Origin: Haliclona indistincta
Lineage: Eukaryota; Porifera; Demospongiae; Haplosclerida; Chalinidae
NCBI GenBank assembly: GCA_964017065.1
Contig: OZ024790.1
Location: 1,111,218 to 1,175,217, forward strand
DNA: 64,000 nt
Direction: 5' to 3'
In this document: piece after piece, positions 1 to 9,823 of the stretch
How the letters are laid out: the number at the start of each line of letters is the position of its first letter
How positions within the stretch are numbered: the stretch's first letter is position 1
Position numbers and translations under genes: made by a program
Notes under the pieces: generated by a model
The model's database searches: none
What the model was told of the DNA's origin: nothing
Seen by the model: only the letters and a program-made list of their open reading frames with translations

Positions 1-311
1 CGCGTTTTCTCACGCGTGCGCAGTCAGTGTCCTCTTTTGAGGGACTGGGAATGAGGCTAGCACTATTAGAGTCCAGCCTATAGCTTAGAGACTGATAACG
101 AGAAGGCTATTTGCTACTTGGACCATGCGCTGGTCATGTGTTCGACAGGAAGTTTGGTAGTGTATCTGATGGGCGTGCCACTGGCCTGAGAGTGCACTGG
201 CCTGAGACTGCATCGGGATGACAAGTCCTTATCCTAGTGTTCGACAAGAAGCTTTGGTGGGCGTAAAACTGGCATCTGATGGGCGTGACACTTGCATCGG
301 GATGACAAGTC
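1..311. repeat. Imperfect ~100-bp tandem repeat, DIRS target
   Basis: No gene is seen here. Two degenerate copies of a ~100-bp unit lie in tandem: the motif TGTTCGACARGAAG occurs near 138 and 238, ATCTGATGGGCGTG near 165 and 265, and GCATCGGGATGACAAGTC near 211 and 295. The second copy is broken after GACAAGTC by the DIRS element, and its continuation (TTATCATAGT) resumes at about 4947. The first copy continues GACAAGTCCTTATCCTAGT, so it serves as an empty-site reference. Confidence 0.7.
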
Positions 312-337
312 ATTATATTTCAGAAGGCTCAGTCTCA

Positions 338-470
338 CATATCAATTGTGTATGGCCCAGTTTTCTAATAATTATAGTTAGTTTGTAGTATTTACGGTAT
401 ATTGCTCCGCCCATGGGCGGGTCTTTACTGTACTATAAAGTTAGCTGCACGTGGTCACACTTCGGCCTTT
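338..470 (+). repeat. DIRS left inverted terminal repeat
   Basis: 133 bp that are the reverse complement of 4745-4877, starting CATATCAATTGTG and ending CTTCGGCCTTT. The unique outer end (312-337) is not in the right repeat but appears reverse-complemented in the internal complementary region. The repeat holds a short palindrome (CCGCCCATGGGCGG at 407-420). Confidence 0.92.
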
Positions 471-509
471 TTTCTAACTCGAAACAAGAGACCTACTACT
501 ACTACTATC

Positions 510-1595
510 ATGTCAGACAATGAAAACGAAGACGAAGTCGCCATCCAGAGTGAGGGCGACGACGGTCGGGAAGAACTCGACGGCAAGCAGAGACTCAACC
601 GAAGTCCCGACCGTGGACGGCAGGGCCAGAGACACCCCGCCGTCGGTGAATTCTCAAGAGGACAGAGTTCCACTGAGCACCAAACGAGGCAGAGACCTCT
701 CGCAGACGACGCCGTCCTCGCGGAGATCAAAAAGATCAACATCACCATGCGAACCCTAGTCGACAGAGTCGACGGCCTTGAATCGGAGCGGCGGGATTCA
801 CACTTGGCCCCACCGACACCAAAACGACGAGCAACGTCAGAGACGCACTCGTGGGCAAGTCGTATGGACGAGGACGCCTCAGAGTTAGGCGCCCTTTCGG
901 ACGACGAGGACGGGGGGAGAGACTTGGAGCACCCCCACAAAACTATTGCGTTGTCAGAGAGCAACGCATCCCTAGTAACCTCCTCCTTCGGCAGTACCAT
1001 CTCGAATGGAGAGAGGCGAAGGGTGCGCAGCGCGTTCCCAACACCAGAGGTGAAGGCAACGCGCTGCCCTAAGCTCGACCCGGTCTTTAAGACCAAATCT
1101 AAGGCAGAGACTAAGACGGCAGACGCCGAACTGGCTCGCATCCAGGCTTTCGTCCACGACCCGGTGGGCCCCCTGGTACAACTACTCCACGGCTTAGACA
1201 CCGAAGAAGAGGCAGAGCCTCGAATCTCAGTGGATGACGCCAGAGTGGCGGTCAAAGACGCCATAAGGCTGCTGGGTAACGCCTCTGCTCAAATCTCGAA
1301 GCTGAGACGTAAGAAGGTCCTCAAGAAAATGAATCCCGATATCCAGGACCTGGCAGATGAAGACATCTTTCAGGAGGCAGCCCCAGACCTTTTCGGTTCT
1401 GAGTTCGAAAAACGGATGAGGAAAAGAGCCAAGTCCCTGCAAGTGCTAGATGACGTAAAGCCATCGCCTCAACCAACTACCTCGAAGTTTTTTCGAGGGG
1501 GCCGTCCCACCGTCCCCCAGAGAGGAGGCGGCCCATTCAACCGCGGGGGGAGACGATCGGCTTGGTCAAAGAAGGACAAGAGCCAGAAGAAGTAA
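510..1595 (+). CDS. DIRS Gag-like protein
   Basis: About 361 residues from the ATG at 510. The open frame extends upstream to 402, but that part lies in the terminal repeat and reads as low-quality protein, so the MSDNENEDE start is preferred. The product is highly charged: an acidic N-terminus, Ser/Asp/Glu clusters, a basic stretch with LRRKKVLKKM, and a Gly/Arg-rich tail (RGGRPTVPQRGGGPFNRGGR) that suits RNA binding. No zinc knuckle is seen. It is the ORF1 of the element and overlaps the reverse-transcriptase frame by ~30 nt (1562-1595) in the -1 register, so the polymerase could be made by frameshifting or re-initiation. Assignment as Gag rests on position and composition. Confidence 0.75.
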   Translation: MSDNENEDEVAIQSEGDDGREELDGKQRLNRSPDRGRQGQRHPAVGEFSRGQSSTEHQTRQRPLADDAVLAEIKKINITMRTLVDRVDGLESERRDSHLAPPTPKRRATSETHSWASRMDEDASELGALSDDEDGGRDLEHPHKTIALSESNASLVTSSFGSTISNGERRRVRSAFPTPEVKATRCPKLDPVFKTKSKAETKTADAELARIQAFVHDPVGPLVQLLHGLDTEEEAEPRISVDDARVAVKDAIRLLGNASAQISKLRRKKVLKKMNPDIQDLADEDIFQEAAPDLFGSEFEKRMRKRAKSLQVLDDVKPSPQPTTSKFFRGGRPTVPQRGGGPFNRGGRRSAWSKKDKSQKK

Positions 1596-3742
1596 CTCCC
1601 CGAGTGGTATGCACACCACTAACAGTAACAGTAAAGAATTATCAGAGTGTGATTCAAAATGTTCTGTGTCAAAGGGGGGTAATTCAAAGGGTTTTCTCAG
1701 AGGTGAAACACCCTTTAGAATCCATAGCTGGAAGATTAACACTTTTCAGCAACAATTGGGAAAGGGTCACCCAAGATCAGTGGGTGTTAGCCACAATTCA
1801 GGGCTACAGGCTAGAACTCCTAAGGGAACCTGTACAGCTCAGATACCCAAGAGAGACAATTTCCTCTTCAGAAGAGCAGAGCCTCATTCACGAAGAGATC
1901 AAAAAGTTGCTTCAAAAGGGAGCGATTAAAAAGCTACTCCCATCAGAAGCTCAACAGGGGTTTTACTCAAACCTCTTCCTTGTCCCCAAAAAAGATGGAG
2001 GCATGAGGCCAGTTATAAACCTGAAGCGCCTCAACGAGTATGTGGTCCCACATCACTTCAAGATGGAGGGAATCCACACTCTGAAGGACCTCCTACGGAG
2101 GAACGATTGGATGACCAAGGTAGATCTAAAAGACGCCTACTTCACCATCCCAATCCACACACACGACAGACCACTCCTCCGCTTCTCAGCTCTGGATTCC
2201 CAGTACCAATTCACATGCCTGCCTTTCGGCCTGTCAAGCGCTCCCTGGGTCTTTACCAAGACCCTGAAGCCAGTGGCAACCCTTCTCAGAGAGTTGGGAG
2301 TGAGGCTAGTGATTTACATAGACGACATACTCGTCGTAGCGGAATCTCAGGAGGAAGCGAGGGACCACACTCTCGGTCTGATCTATCTACTAGAATGTTT
2401 GGGATTTGTTGTCCACCCGGAGAAGACGGTGACCACCCCCACACAGGAAATAGAGTTCCTGGGAATGGTGGTCGACTCGCGCTCGATGGAGCTAAGAGTC
2501 CCGGGAAACAAACTAAAAAAGATCAGACAAGAGGCAGCAAGTGTGGCGAGTCAAACACCTCAACCCACAGCACGAGAGGTTTCCCGCCTGCTAGGGAAGC
2601 TGAATGCAGTCTCTCAAGCAATTCCACCGGGTCCTCTGTTTTGCAGAGCGATGCAGAGAGATCTCGCGGCATCTCTGGGCGCGGGCGATCAACATTACGA
2701 CGCACCCTGCCCACTGTCTCCATCAGCGAGAGAGGAGCTCACATGGTGGAGCGACCAGCTGACTGGATGGAACGGGAAGAGTCTGGTCCTGAGGAAACCA
2801 GACCTACAGATAGAATCGGATGCGTCCCGCATCGGCTGGGGGGCATCGTGCAACGGAGTACAGACCGGAGGGCCTTGGTCTCAGAAAGAGACAAGGTACC
2901 ACATCAACTGCCTGGAACTTCTGGCAGCTACTCTCGCAGCCAGGACGTTCCTCAAGGGGCAAGAAAACAAACGCATCTTGTTGTTGATAGACAATCAAAC
3001 AGCTGTTGCGTACATAAACAACCTGGGCGGGACAGTCTCCGCCCAGGCAACGTTACTAGCCAGGAATCTATGGCTATGGGGTCTGGAGAAGAACATACTG
3101 CTCACGGCACAGTATCTCCCGGGAGTGGAGAATGTCAGAGCAGACACCGAGTCACGAGTGATGAGGGACCGCTCCGACTGGATGCTGAACCCGTCGATAT
3201 TCCAGCACATCCAGGAGCATTTCCGAGATCTGGAGGTGGATCTCTTCGCGTCCCGACTATCCTCCCAACTGCCGAGGTTCTTCAGTTGGAGGCCAGATCC
3301 ATTCGCGGAAGCAACAGACGCCTTTCTTCAAGACTGGAAGGAGGTGAGAGGCTACGCGAACCCTCCGTGGAACCTCATAGGACGAGTCCTATCGAAGGTG
3401 GAGGATCAAGCAGTAGATCTAGTACTGATAGCTCCAGTCTGGCCATCGCAACCATGGTACCCCAGACTTCTCAGCCTCCTAGCCTCCTACCCCTTGAGAA
3501 TCAACCATCAGGAGAGGGTAATGGTAGAAGTGTGGGAAGGGAATCTGCCAGAGATAACCCCACCACTAGCCGTGTGGCCTATCTCAGGCAACACTATTCG
3601 GACAAACGAATTTCAGGAGAAGCTACAGAACTCCTCCTCTCTTCATGGAGGCAGAAGTCAGCTCAATCTTACGATTCCCTCTGCAAGAGGTGGATCAGCT
3701 GGTGTACTGAACGGAGCCTCGATCCCGTTTCAGGACCTATAG
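1562..3742 (+). CDS. DIRS reverse transcriptase-RNase H-methyltransferase
   Basis: 726 residues, open throughout. The reverse transcriptase comes first: FLVPKKDGGMRPVINLKRLN, then VDLKDAYFTIPI, then the catalytic YIDD box near 2314-2325. RNase H follows, with the acidic residues in ESDASRIGWGA, the ELLAA helix, LLIDNQTAV and NVRADTESR. The C-terminal third has VDLFAS and a NPPW motif, matching the DAM-like N6-adenine methyltransferase domain typical of DIRS polyproteins. It makes the cDNA from element RNA in the nucleus. The true start is uncertain because the frame begins inside the Gag ORF; its 3' end overlaps the recombinase frame by more than 100 nt, a normal DIRS layout. Confidence 0.9.
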   Translation: MVKEGQEPEEVTPRVVCTPLTVTVKNYQSVIQNVLCQRGVIQRVFSEVKHPLESIAGRLTLFSNNWERVTQDQWVLATIQGYRLELLREPVQLRYPRETISSSEEQSLIHEEIKKLLQKGAIKKLLPSEAQQGFYSNLFLVPKKDGGMRPVINLKRLNEYVVPHHFKMEGIHTLKDLLRRNDWMTKVDLKDAYFTIPIHTHDRPLLRFSALDSQYQFTCLPFGLSSAPWVFTKTLKPVATLLRELGVRLVIYIDDILVVAESQEEARDHTLGLIYLLECLGFVVHPEKTVTTPTQEIEFLGMVVDSRSMELRVPGNKLKKIRQEAASVASQTPQPTAREVSRLLGKLNAVSQAIPPGPLFCRAMQRDLAASLGAGDQHYDAPCPLSPSAREELTWWSDQLTGWNGKSLVLRKPDLQIESDASRIGWGASCNGVQTGGPWSQKETRYHINCLELLAATLAARTFLKGQENKRILLLIDNQTAVAYINNLGGTVSAQATLLARNLWLWGLEKNILLTAQYLPGVENVRADTESRVMRDRSDWMLNPSIFQHIQEHFRDLEVDLFASRLSSQLPRFFSWRPDPFAEATDAFLQDWKEVRGYANPPWNLIGRVLSKVEDQAVDLVLIAPVWPSQPWYPRLLSLLASYPLRINHQERVMVEVWEGNLPEITPPLAVWPISGNTIRTNEFQEKLQNSSSLHGGRSQLNLTIPSARGGSAGVLNGASIPFQDL

Positions 3743-4559
3743 AGGATGTAGTCAACTTCCTGGCACACCTCCATACCAAAGGATACCAGTACAGATCTCT
3801 GAACAGCTATAGATCTGCAATAGCTTCTATGCATGCCCCTGTTGAGGGAGTCTCAATTGGGCAACACCCCTTGGTATCAAGACTAATGAAAGGGGCGTTT
3901 CAGTCACGCCCCCCACTACCAAAATACTCGGGTACGTGGGACATATCCAAGGTATTAGCGTACCTGGATGGACACACGCTGGATAGCAACATCCCGCTTA
4001 AACAACTGACGCTCCGGACGGTGATGCTCTTAGCATTAACACGGCCGTCAAGATCAGCGGACCTAGCCAAGCTTAGCCTGGCAGGCCTCAGAACCACTCC
4101 AGAAGGCGCGGTGTTTGTCCCCGCGGCACTTGCGAAACAATCCTCCGCCAACAAGGCGATCAAGGACTTCTTTTTCCCAAGGTTTTCAGGAAACGCGAAA
4201 CTTTGCCCTGTCAACTCCTTGTCACTCTACATCGAGAGGACAAAACAGCTCAGAGGAACGTCCACTCAGCTGTTTAAGCAATCATAAAGCCCCACCTCCC
4301 GGTAACATCATCTACCGTGGCAAGGTGGTTGAAGCAGGTGATTGGTGACTCAGGGATTGATACCAGTGTATTTAAAGCACACTCAGTCAGGGGCGCGTCT
4401 ACCTCTGCTGCCGCTAACCAGGGAGTCACCACAGAAGAAATACTGAAAGCAGCTGACTGGAGCAATAGCTCCACCTTTCAGCGGTTTTACTACAAGCCTG
4501 TTCGCAACGCTACCTTTGCCAGAACAGTGCTATCCGTTAGCTACAAACAACACAATTGA
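3598..4559 (+). CDS. DIRS tyrosine recombinase, one frameshift
   Basis: Catalytic integrase of the element, replacing the DDE integrase of LTR retrotransposons. The N-terminal SAM-like part (QKSAQSYDSLCKRWISWC) and the first catalytic Arg (LTRPSRSADLAKL) are in the frame ending at 4287. The HxxR motif (AHSVRGAS), the conserved Trp (ADWSNSSTFQRFYY) and the nucleophile Tyr are in another frame from about 4281 to 4559. The break between 4276 and 4284 looks like a one-base loss and would separate the catalytic residues. The stop codon lies inside the internal complementary region. The upstream open frame from 2107 is a shadow of the RT ORF. Start near 3590 is approximate. Confidence 0.85.
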
Positions 4560-4667
4560 TATGTGAGACTGAGCCTTCTGAAATATAATATCAGAATGGC
4601 TAAGACCACGAAGTGGTTTGAATGCTATTCTGCATTATATGAAGAAGGTGAAGTCGAGCATATCAAT
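4551..4667 (-). repeat. DIRS internal complementary region
   Basis: Positions 4551-4592 are the reverse complement of the left outer end (about 312-350). Positions 4588-4667 are the reverse complement of the right outer end (about 4869-4950). Together they match the junction that would form if the two ends were joined in a circle. In the DIRS model this region templates completion of both ends and circularisation. It contains the recombinase stop codon. Confidence 0.9.
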
Positions 4668-4744
4668 GTTCCCACCCTCCCACTCCGGTATAAATTGATA
4701 TGCAATCGCTTCAGCCTATCGAGGGTAATTCATTTCGGTTATCC

Positions 4745-4877
4745 AAAGGCCGAAGTGTGACCACGTGCAGCTAACTTTATAGTACAGTAAAGACCCGCCC
4801 ATGGGCGGAGCAATATACCGTAAATACTACAAACTAACTATAATTATTAGAAAACTGGGCCATACACAATTGATATG
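4745..4877 (-). repeat. DIRS right inverted terminal repeat
   Basis: Reverse complement of 338-470, essentially without mismatch over 133 bp. The unique outer end continues to about 4950 and is copied inverted in the internal complementary region at 4588-4667. Confidence 0.92.
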
Positions 4878-4950
4878 CTCGACTTCACCTTCTTCATATA
4901 ATGCAGAATAGCATTCAACCACTTCGTGGTCTTAGCCATTCTGATATTAT

Positions 4951-5287
4951 CATAGTAGTTGCTTGTTGATACAGTGAACCATTGTTGTTTCGGTGCAAGT
5001 TATGTTGTTATAATACAGCGAATGTGCAATCAACCACGCGTGACTTCCGTGTCACTTGTACGGCTTCTCGAGCAAGTCCTACTGTTGGTCTGTTCTTTTC
5101 ACACGATCTACGATTCCTACCGGACTCCAGTTAGCAGGTGTTTAGTGTCAACCACGTGTTTTCTCAGAGTTTATGCACCTGAGCCAACAACACTGAATGG
5201 TGTAAAGAGTAAGTCCTCCCGAGGATTTCCCCTAGCTCTGACTCAGCTAAAACCGAGACAAGTCCTGGACTGAAATTCTCTCATACA
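4951..5287 (+). promoter_or_regulatory. Upstream region of the HSPA12-like gene
   Basis: About 337 bp between the DIRS right end and the HSPA12-like start codon. A chance open frame covers most of it but has no recognisable protein character, so it is read as promoter plus 5' leader. No clear heat-shock element or TATA box was seen. The DIRS insertion lies within possible promoter distance. Confidence 0.4.
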
Positions 5288-7542
5288 ATGGCTACTTGCG
5301 CAGAAACTAGTTTGCTTGCAGCACCTGCTGCGCGAAACACTGTTCTATTGAAGAGTCAGCGTGACCTGCCAATTGCTGCTGTGGACTTCGGAACAACATT
5401 TTGTTCCTTGGCATACTCGCTGTCAGATGCGGAAACGGTCAAACTTGTCAATCTTAATCCATTGAAAGATCGCGTTCCAACAGCGTTGTTGCTACAGCAC
5501 TCGCCAAACGGCACTCTGCGTACTTGTCAGTTTGGCTTTAATGCCCAGACCAGCGTCACTACACTTGTTGGTGAAGAGCGAAAGACACATCTGTATTTTG
5601 AGCTTGTGAAGATGCTGCTTCATAGTCATGATACTGTAAGTCATGGAACTGATCTATAATTAAGTTTACACTCTTTTTGTAGAAAGGAGGCATTATCAAT
5701 CTACCAGTGCCTTCACTAACTGGAGAGCAGTACTATTTAGTGGAAGTGATTGCATTTGTTTTAAAGCACATTAAGAGCAAGATGGCAGATGAGCTGTCGA
5801 GGGTTGCTTCCCAATTAAAGACCTCTGAGATGCACTGGGTGATCACAGTGCCTGCCATATGGAAGCCTCATGGCAAGCAAATAATGAGAGAGGCAGCATA
5901 CATGGTACGCCGGCTAGCATAGTATTATACATATACCATGCATGGAGCATAATTACATGCCAAGCAAATTTGCATACATCTACATCTCATCAGGAGCATA
6001 ATAGAGTTATCACACTCACTCTTATTCTCACTATTCTCACTTTATGCTTTATACTATCTATTATTGATAATGCAGGCAAGCTTACTCAACGATGGAGAAG
6101 GCATATCGAAGTTGACTCATTATGGGAAAAAAGTTGTTCAGAGTGAAGTTATCACCAACAGCCATCAGTTAACCCTAGCATTGGAGCCCGAGTGTGTAGC
6201 TATCTATTGCAAGAATCTTCCTAATGATCGAATTGCGTATGCAGACAAGAATATAATCCCTGAAAATATCAAGAGCTACCTCATCCTTGACATAGGTGGC
6301 GGCACTGTCGATATAACAGCAATAACAAAGGTTAGGAGTGACAGTGTCGTCGACTTAACCATGGTTAAGAGTGATCAAGACAGTCTATTAACCAAGTTTA
6401 AAGGTGACAGCTATGAAGTTGTAGTACCACCAACTGGAAACGATTTTGGAGGAAATAAAGTGAACCAGCTTTTCGAAAATTTCTTGAGGGAGACTGTGAA
6501 TGACGATGGTTTTGAGCAACTATTGAAGAAAGGGAAGAAAAATGGACGACTTGAAGAATACAAAGCAATGTTGCGAATGATTGTTCATCATGATTTTGAA
6601 GCTCTGAAGGTGAGCTTTGGTGAAAGAGAAAGTTATAGGCCTAGACTACCTGTAACAAGTGATGCCAACCCTGCCGTACACTACCATGCAGATGAACAAC
6701 AAGCATGTGTGGTTATAGAAGATTTCAGACTGAAGCTTCCTCCCGAATTTCTTGACTTTTATAAGGAAAAGAAAATATATAAACAACTCCAGAAAGGTTC
6801 TGGTGTTGGTATTATTGAAGGGATACTTATGATCTCGTCCTCGAAGATGGCAAGCTTCTTTGAGCCTGTTTTGCAAGATATGGCTGGTTGTGTCAAACAA
6901 TCTACCATTGAGATCACCAGGAAAGATCCCTTTGACATTGCGTTTGTTGCAGGTGGCTTTGGCGGATGTAAATATGTTCATAGTTTTCTGAGAACAGTAC
7001 TAGATGATAAGCTTCCACTTTTAGTACCTGCTGATCATAAGCTTGCTGTTGCCATGGGTGCAGTGCAGTATGCCCGTGCCCCTGAGGTTATAATGAAACG
7101 AACAATGGATGCTTCATATGGCGTACGAGTCTGCCAAAAGTATGACAAAGAGAGGCATACAACTAGTCATGGCTATTTTGCCAATGATGGTGATCCATAC
7201 TGTGGCAACATTTTCAAACTATTTGTTGCTGCTGGTCATTCTGTTAATACCACCGATGTGTTTACTACTGTAGTGACACCACAAGATGACTCTGATACAG
7301 AAGCTAAGATCAGTATCTACAGGTCCAGCAGTCCAACAGTAAAGTACACTGATGATGAAGGCGTACAAAAAATAGGAGAAATTAGGCTCAATGTTCCTAA
7401 TCCAGATAACCTAAGAGTTGAAGATCGTAAAATCGAAGTCTCGATGAGCCTCAGCTCAACTGAGATCAAGGTCCATGCACGTGCTCTTTATCTTCCTGAC
7501 AATCCTCAGGTGACAGCAGCTCTTGACTTCCTCACCAATTAA
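5288..7542 (+). CDS. HSPA12: HSPA12-like Hsp70-family ATPase
   Basis: Three coding exons: 5288-5635, 5683-5904 and 6076-7542. Both introns are phase 0 with GTAAGT/TTGTAG and GTACGC/TGCAG borders. They give about 678 residues, the usual size of HSPA12 proteins. The actin-like ATPase fold shows phosphate loop 1 (AAVDFGTTFCSLAYS, residues ~29-43), the HSPA12 signature ALEPECVAIYC, phosphate loop 2 (LILDIGGGTVDITA) and the adenosine motif AFVAGGFGGCKYVH. There is no canonical Hsp70 substrate-binding domain or C-terminal EEVD, as expected for this divergent branch. The role is presumed ATP-dependent chaperone or signalling scaffold in the cytosol. HSPA12-like genes are often expanded in invertebrates. 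No frameshifts were seen. Confidence 0.9.
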
Positions 7543-7783
7543 GTGAAATGATACGTATTGTATTGTTGACAGTACTTGTTTGTCAATACTAGATAGACTC
7601 CTACTATAATTATTATGTATTATAGTGGATAAAATGTAAATATCTCTTATAGTTGCGCTTTTTGTTCAGACTTTTGTAGTGCAAATAATAATTATTATTT
7701 AATTTTTGTGAACAAAATTGTACGCGACTATAATAATTTTGAGCAAAATTTTGGAGGGAGTTTGTTTTAGGGGGCGTGTCAGC

Positions 7784-8332
7784 ATGAACAAGTCCAGCAT
7801 CAGAGAGGCGAACGAGCACCTGCAGAAGCTGCACAGCCGTATCTACGACCTAGAGAGTAAGCTACAGCTACAGGCGATGCATATAGAAGAGCTACAACGG
7901 AAGAATACGGAGCTCACCGAAGAACTACGGCAGGAAAGAGAAGAACACGGCAGTGTAATGGCAGCCAAAGAGGAGGAGTCCTCACAAGCGATCAGCCGCC
8001 TTGAAACACAGCTACAAAAATTGCTAGAGTCAGCCGAGGAGAGAGATGCCGCCGTGATCAAGCTAGAAGCGAAATCGAGACTGTTTTATGAAGTAGCTGA
8101 ACACAAATATGCATTGAGCAGAATACTAGAGCTGCTGGAAGAGGTCAGTGATATGAAGTCACGTGAGGAAGGCAAGGAGTCACGTGATTCACATTCCTCA
8201 CAAACTCAAGATGGTGCTCCAGCAATGTCTAACGGACAACAGACGAACTCATCAAAGACGATAGATCATGACTCTTCTACAGCTAGTAGCAACTCCACTT
8301 CATCATGTGGTCACTCACTAGATGACTCGTGA
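7784..8332 (+). CDS. VMAC-like coiled-coil protein
   Basis: Single-exon gene of 182 residues starting MNKSSIREANEHLQ. The first ~125 residues are a heptad-rich coiled coil (LQKLHSRIYDLESKLQ, ELQRKNTELTEELRQE, SRLETQLQKLLESAEE), followed by a conserved-looking helix FYEVAEHKYALSRILELLEE and a Ser/Thr-rich, probably disordered tail. The IREAN.HL..LH/R start and the order of segments resemble vertebrate VMAC (vimentin-type intermediate filament associated coiled-coil protein), which is of similar length. This is an inference from remembered family features, not an alignment. The open frame extends upstream to 7718, but the added residues look like leader. It lies ~240 bp after HSPA12 on the same strand. 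Confidence 0.68.
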   Translation: MNKSSIREANEHLQKLHSRIYDLESKLQLQAMHIEELQRKNTELTEELRQEREEHGSVMAAKEEESSQAISRLETQLQKLLESAEERDAAVIKLEAKSRLFYEVAEHKYALSRILELLEEVSDMKSREEGKESRDSHSSQTQDGAPAMSNGQQTNSSKTIDHDSSTASSNSTSSCGHSLDDS

Positions 8333-8612
8333 TAGTGACATAATTATAGTATACATAATGATAGTGTGTCATAATAATTATTATTTGCCTTAAGCTATAA
8401 ACCAATAAGTTCAACTTTGGGCTGTGATTATGTCGTATCACGTCCATGCAGTTTTCGATTTAATTTACACACTAACAATTCAATGGACTAGCTGTATCGG
8501 TTGTCAGGTCATGATGCTGCACCATATAGTTGTTACACACAACTTATCTTTTTATGATGTTTCCAGCTAATCTTGATCGTCATAATACCTCTTCACTGTC
8601 AATAGTTACGCT
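8333..8612. other. Intergenic, 3' region of VMAC-like gene
   Basis: AT-rich sequence after the stop codon with no coding frame seen. It ends at the start of the composite repeat. Confidence 0.5.
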
Positions 8613-9823
8613 TATTAGGGAGACACGGTAGTGTCTCCCTATGTAGGGATGAACGAGAAAACAAGATGGCGGCTACATACAATGTATTAGCGTTCAAACG
8701 CTGATATTTCGCCTGGTGATAAATTTTATACGTCCAAAGACACTTAGATCTGCTCTCTGGCGTTGCCCCATCTTACAGTAGCAAGGAGATTGCTCGAAAT
8801 TGTTACTAAAGTGACGAACCTGGAAACGGTGAAAATCGACTTTCGTCATCTTCGTTTTCTTATTCTTCTTTCTTCCACTCGCCTAGCGCCTTTACGCGAG
8901 CAGTGTCAAGACCAAAACACCCACGAACAGTCGTGAAATTCTCCTGGCATGTGCCTTTTGAACTTACTTTTTAGCGAAACGACGATATACATTTGACGAG
9001 CTCACGATCACGAACAGTTGTCAGCTAAGTGTTTGACGCCATTATTGTGATTACGTAATACGCACGTGACCAAACACACATGTAGAGTATCGCCATATGG
9101 AGAGCGCATATTGGCGACTGGAGTCTTCGAAGAACAACTCACAGAGTAAGGTCGTGTAGTATCACCGTTCTGCTGCTTGCCAGATAGTATCACAGCCATA
9201 CAGAAAATTCTAAACCAGAGTGGGCGGGGCTCGTATGCTGTGCATCCAGGCTGCAGCATGCATGAATGCATGAGCTAGTTTCACCATTTAGGAGCTACAA
9301 GTTAAAAGCAATTATCAAGAAAAGCAAACCAAACCAATGATGGAAACAAAAAAGAGATACATTATCTTGCCGAATTCGAACTGCACCAAAAATTTGAAAC
9401 TCACTGTAAAAGAAAAAAGGACACAAACAAGGAAATAAAAAGATTTCTAATGAAATCAAAAGGATGTAGGGATAAAGAAATCTGCTACTGGTCCACAATG
9501 TAAACCAACAAGGAGCAAGCATGGAATGGTAACACGATTGACTTGCTAACAGACCATAGATCCCTACATCAGTGGCTGACTACAGCAGTTCTGCTAGTTG
9601 CTATTGACTGACACCTGACATGCATTGGTTAGCTTGTGACAAAATAATTATAGTATAGTTAAAATGTTATGTACAGCCACTGATGTAGGGATCTATGGTC
9701 TGTTAGCAAGTCAATCGTGTTACCATTCCATGCTTGCTCCTTGTTGGTTTACATTGTGGACCAGTAGCAGATTTCTTTATCCCTACATCCTTTTGATTTC
9801 ATTAGAAATCTTTTTATTTCCTT
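8613..9823 (-). mobile_element. Composite ~1.2-kb repeat, copy 1
   Basis: Inverted relative to a homologous block at 23875-25089. Reading left to right it has a terminal hairpin (AGGGAGACAC/GTGTCTCCCT at about 8617-8640), a conserved stretch with AAGATGGCGGC at ~8662, a ~600-bp variable middle, an AT-rich linker (9295-9428) and a long foldback hairpin (9429-9823). A third, truncated copy is at 52934-53350. No transposase is encoded, so it is non-autonomous. The outer end reads CCCTAA next to T when viewed on the minus strand, but the family is not identified. Confidence 0.75.
9429..9823. repeat. Foldback hairpin with ~140-bp arms
   Basis: Left arm (9429-~9573) and right arm (~9680-9823) are near-perfect reverse complements; both contain GATGTAGGGAT and CATGGAATGGTAACACGATT. 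About 100 bp of unique loop lies between. The same hairpin at 23875-24242 differs at several arm positions, yet its own two arms match each other. Confidence 0.88.

Larger units (their letters stand above)
312..4950 (+). mobile_element. DIRS-type tyrosine-recombinase retrotransposon
   Basis: A ~4.64-kb element with the full DIRS architecture: inverted terminal repeats (338-470 and 4745-4877), an internal complementary region (4551-4667), a Gag-like ORF, a reverse transcriptase/RNase H/methyltransferase ORF and a tyrosine recombinase ORF, all overlapping. DIRS elements reverse-transcribe into a circle that the recombinase integrates, so they make no target-site duplication. None is seen; the 5-bp word ATTAT is instead present at both ends (312-316 and 4946-4950). 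The Gag and RT frames are open. The recombinase frame has a single break near 4280, so the copy is probably recent but not autonomous as assembled. Confidence 0.93.

Noticed and set aside
402..509. Upstream extension of the DIRS Gag ORF
   Set aside because: It lies inside the inverted terminal repeat and its residues look like translated repeat; the ATG at 510 is more sensible.
2107..3590. Long open frame overlapping the DIRS reverse transcriptase in another register
   Set aside because: The translation is low-complexity Arg/Ser/Gly-rich and tracks the RT codons out of frame. Only the part after about 3590 has tyrosine-recombinase motifs.
4563..5273. Two open frames (4563-4760 and 4959-5273, +)
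   Set aside because: The first lies across the DIRS complementary region and terminal repeat; the second is promoter/leader sequence without protein character.
8613..9823. Helitron identity for the composite repeat
   Set aside because: A CTAA/T end next to a hairpin is suggestive, but the hairpin abuts the end rather than lying ~10 bp inside, the other end is a foldback, and no TC start was fixed.
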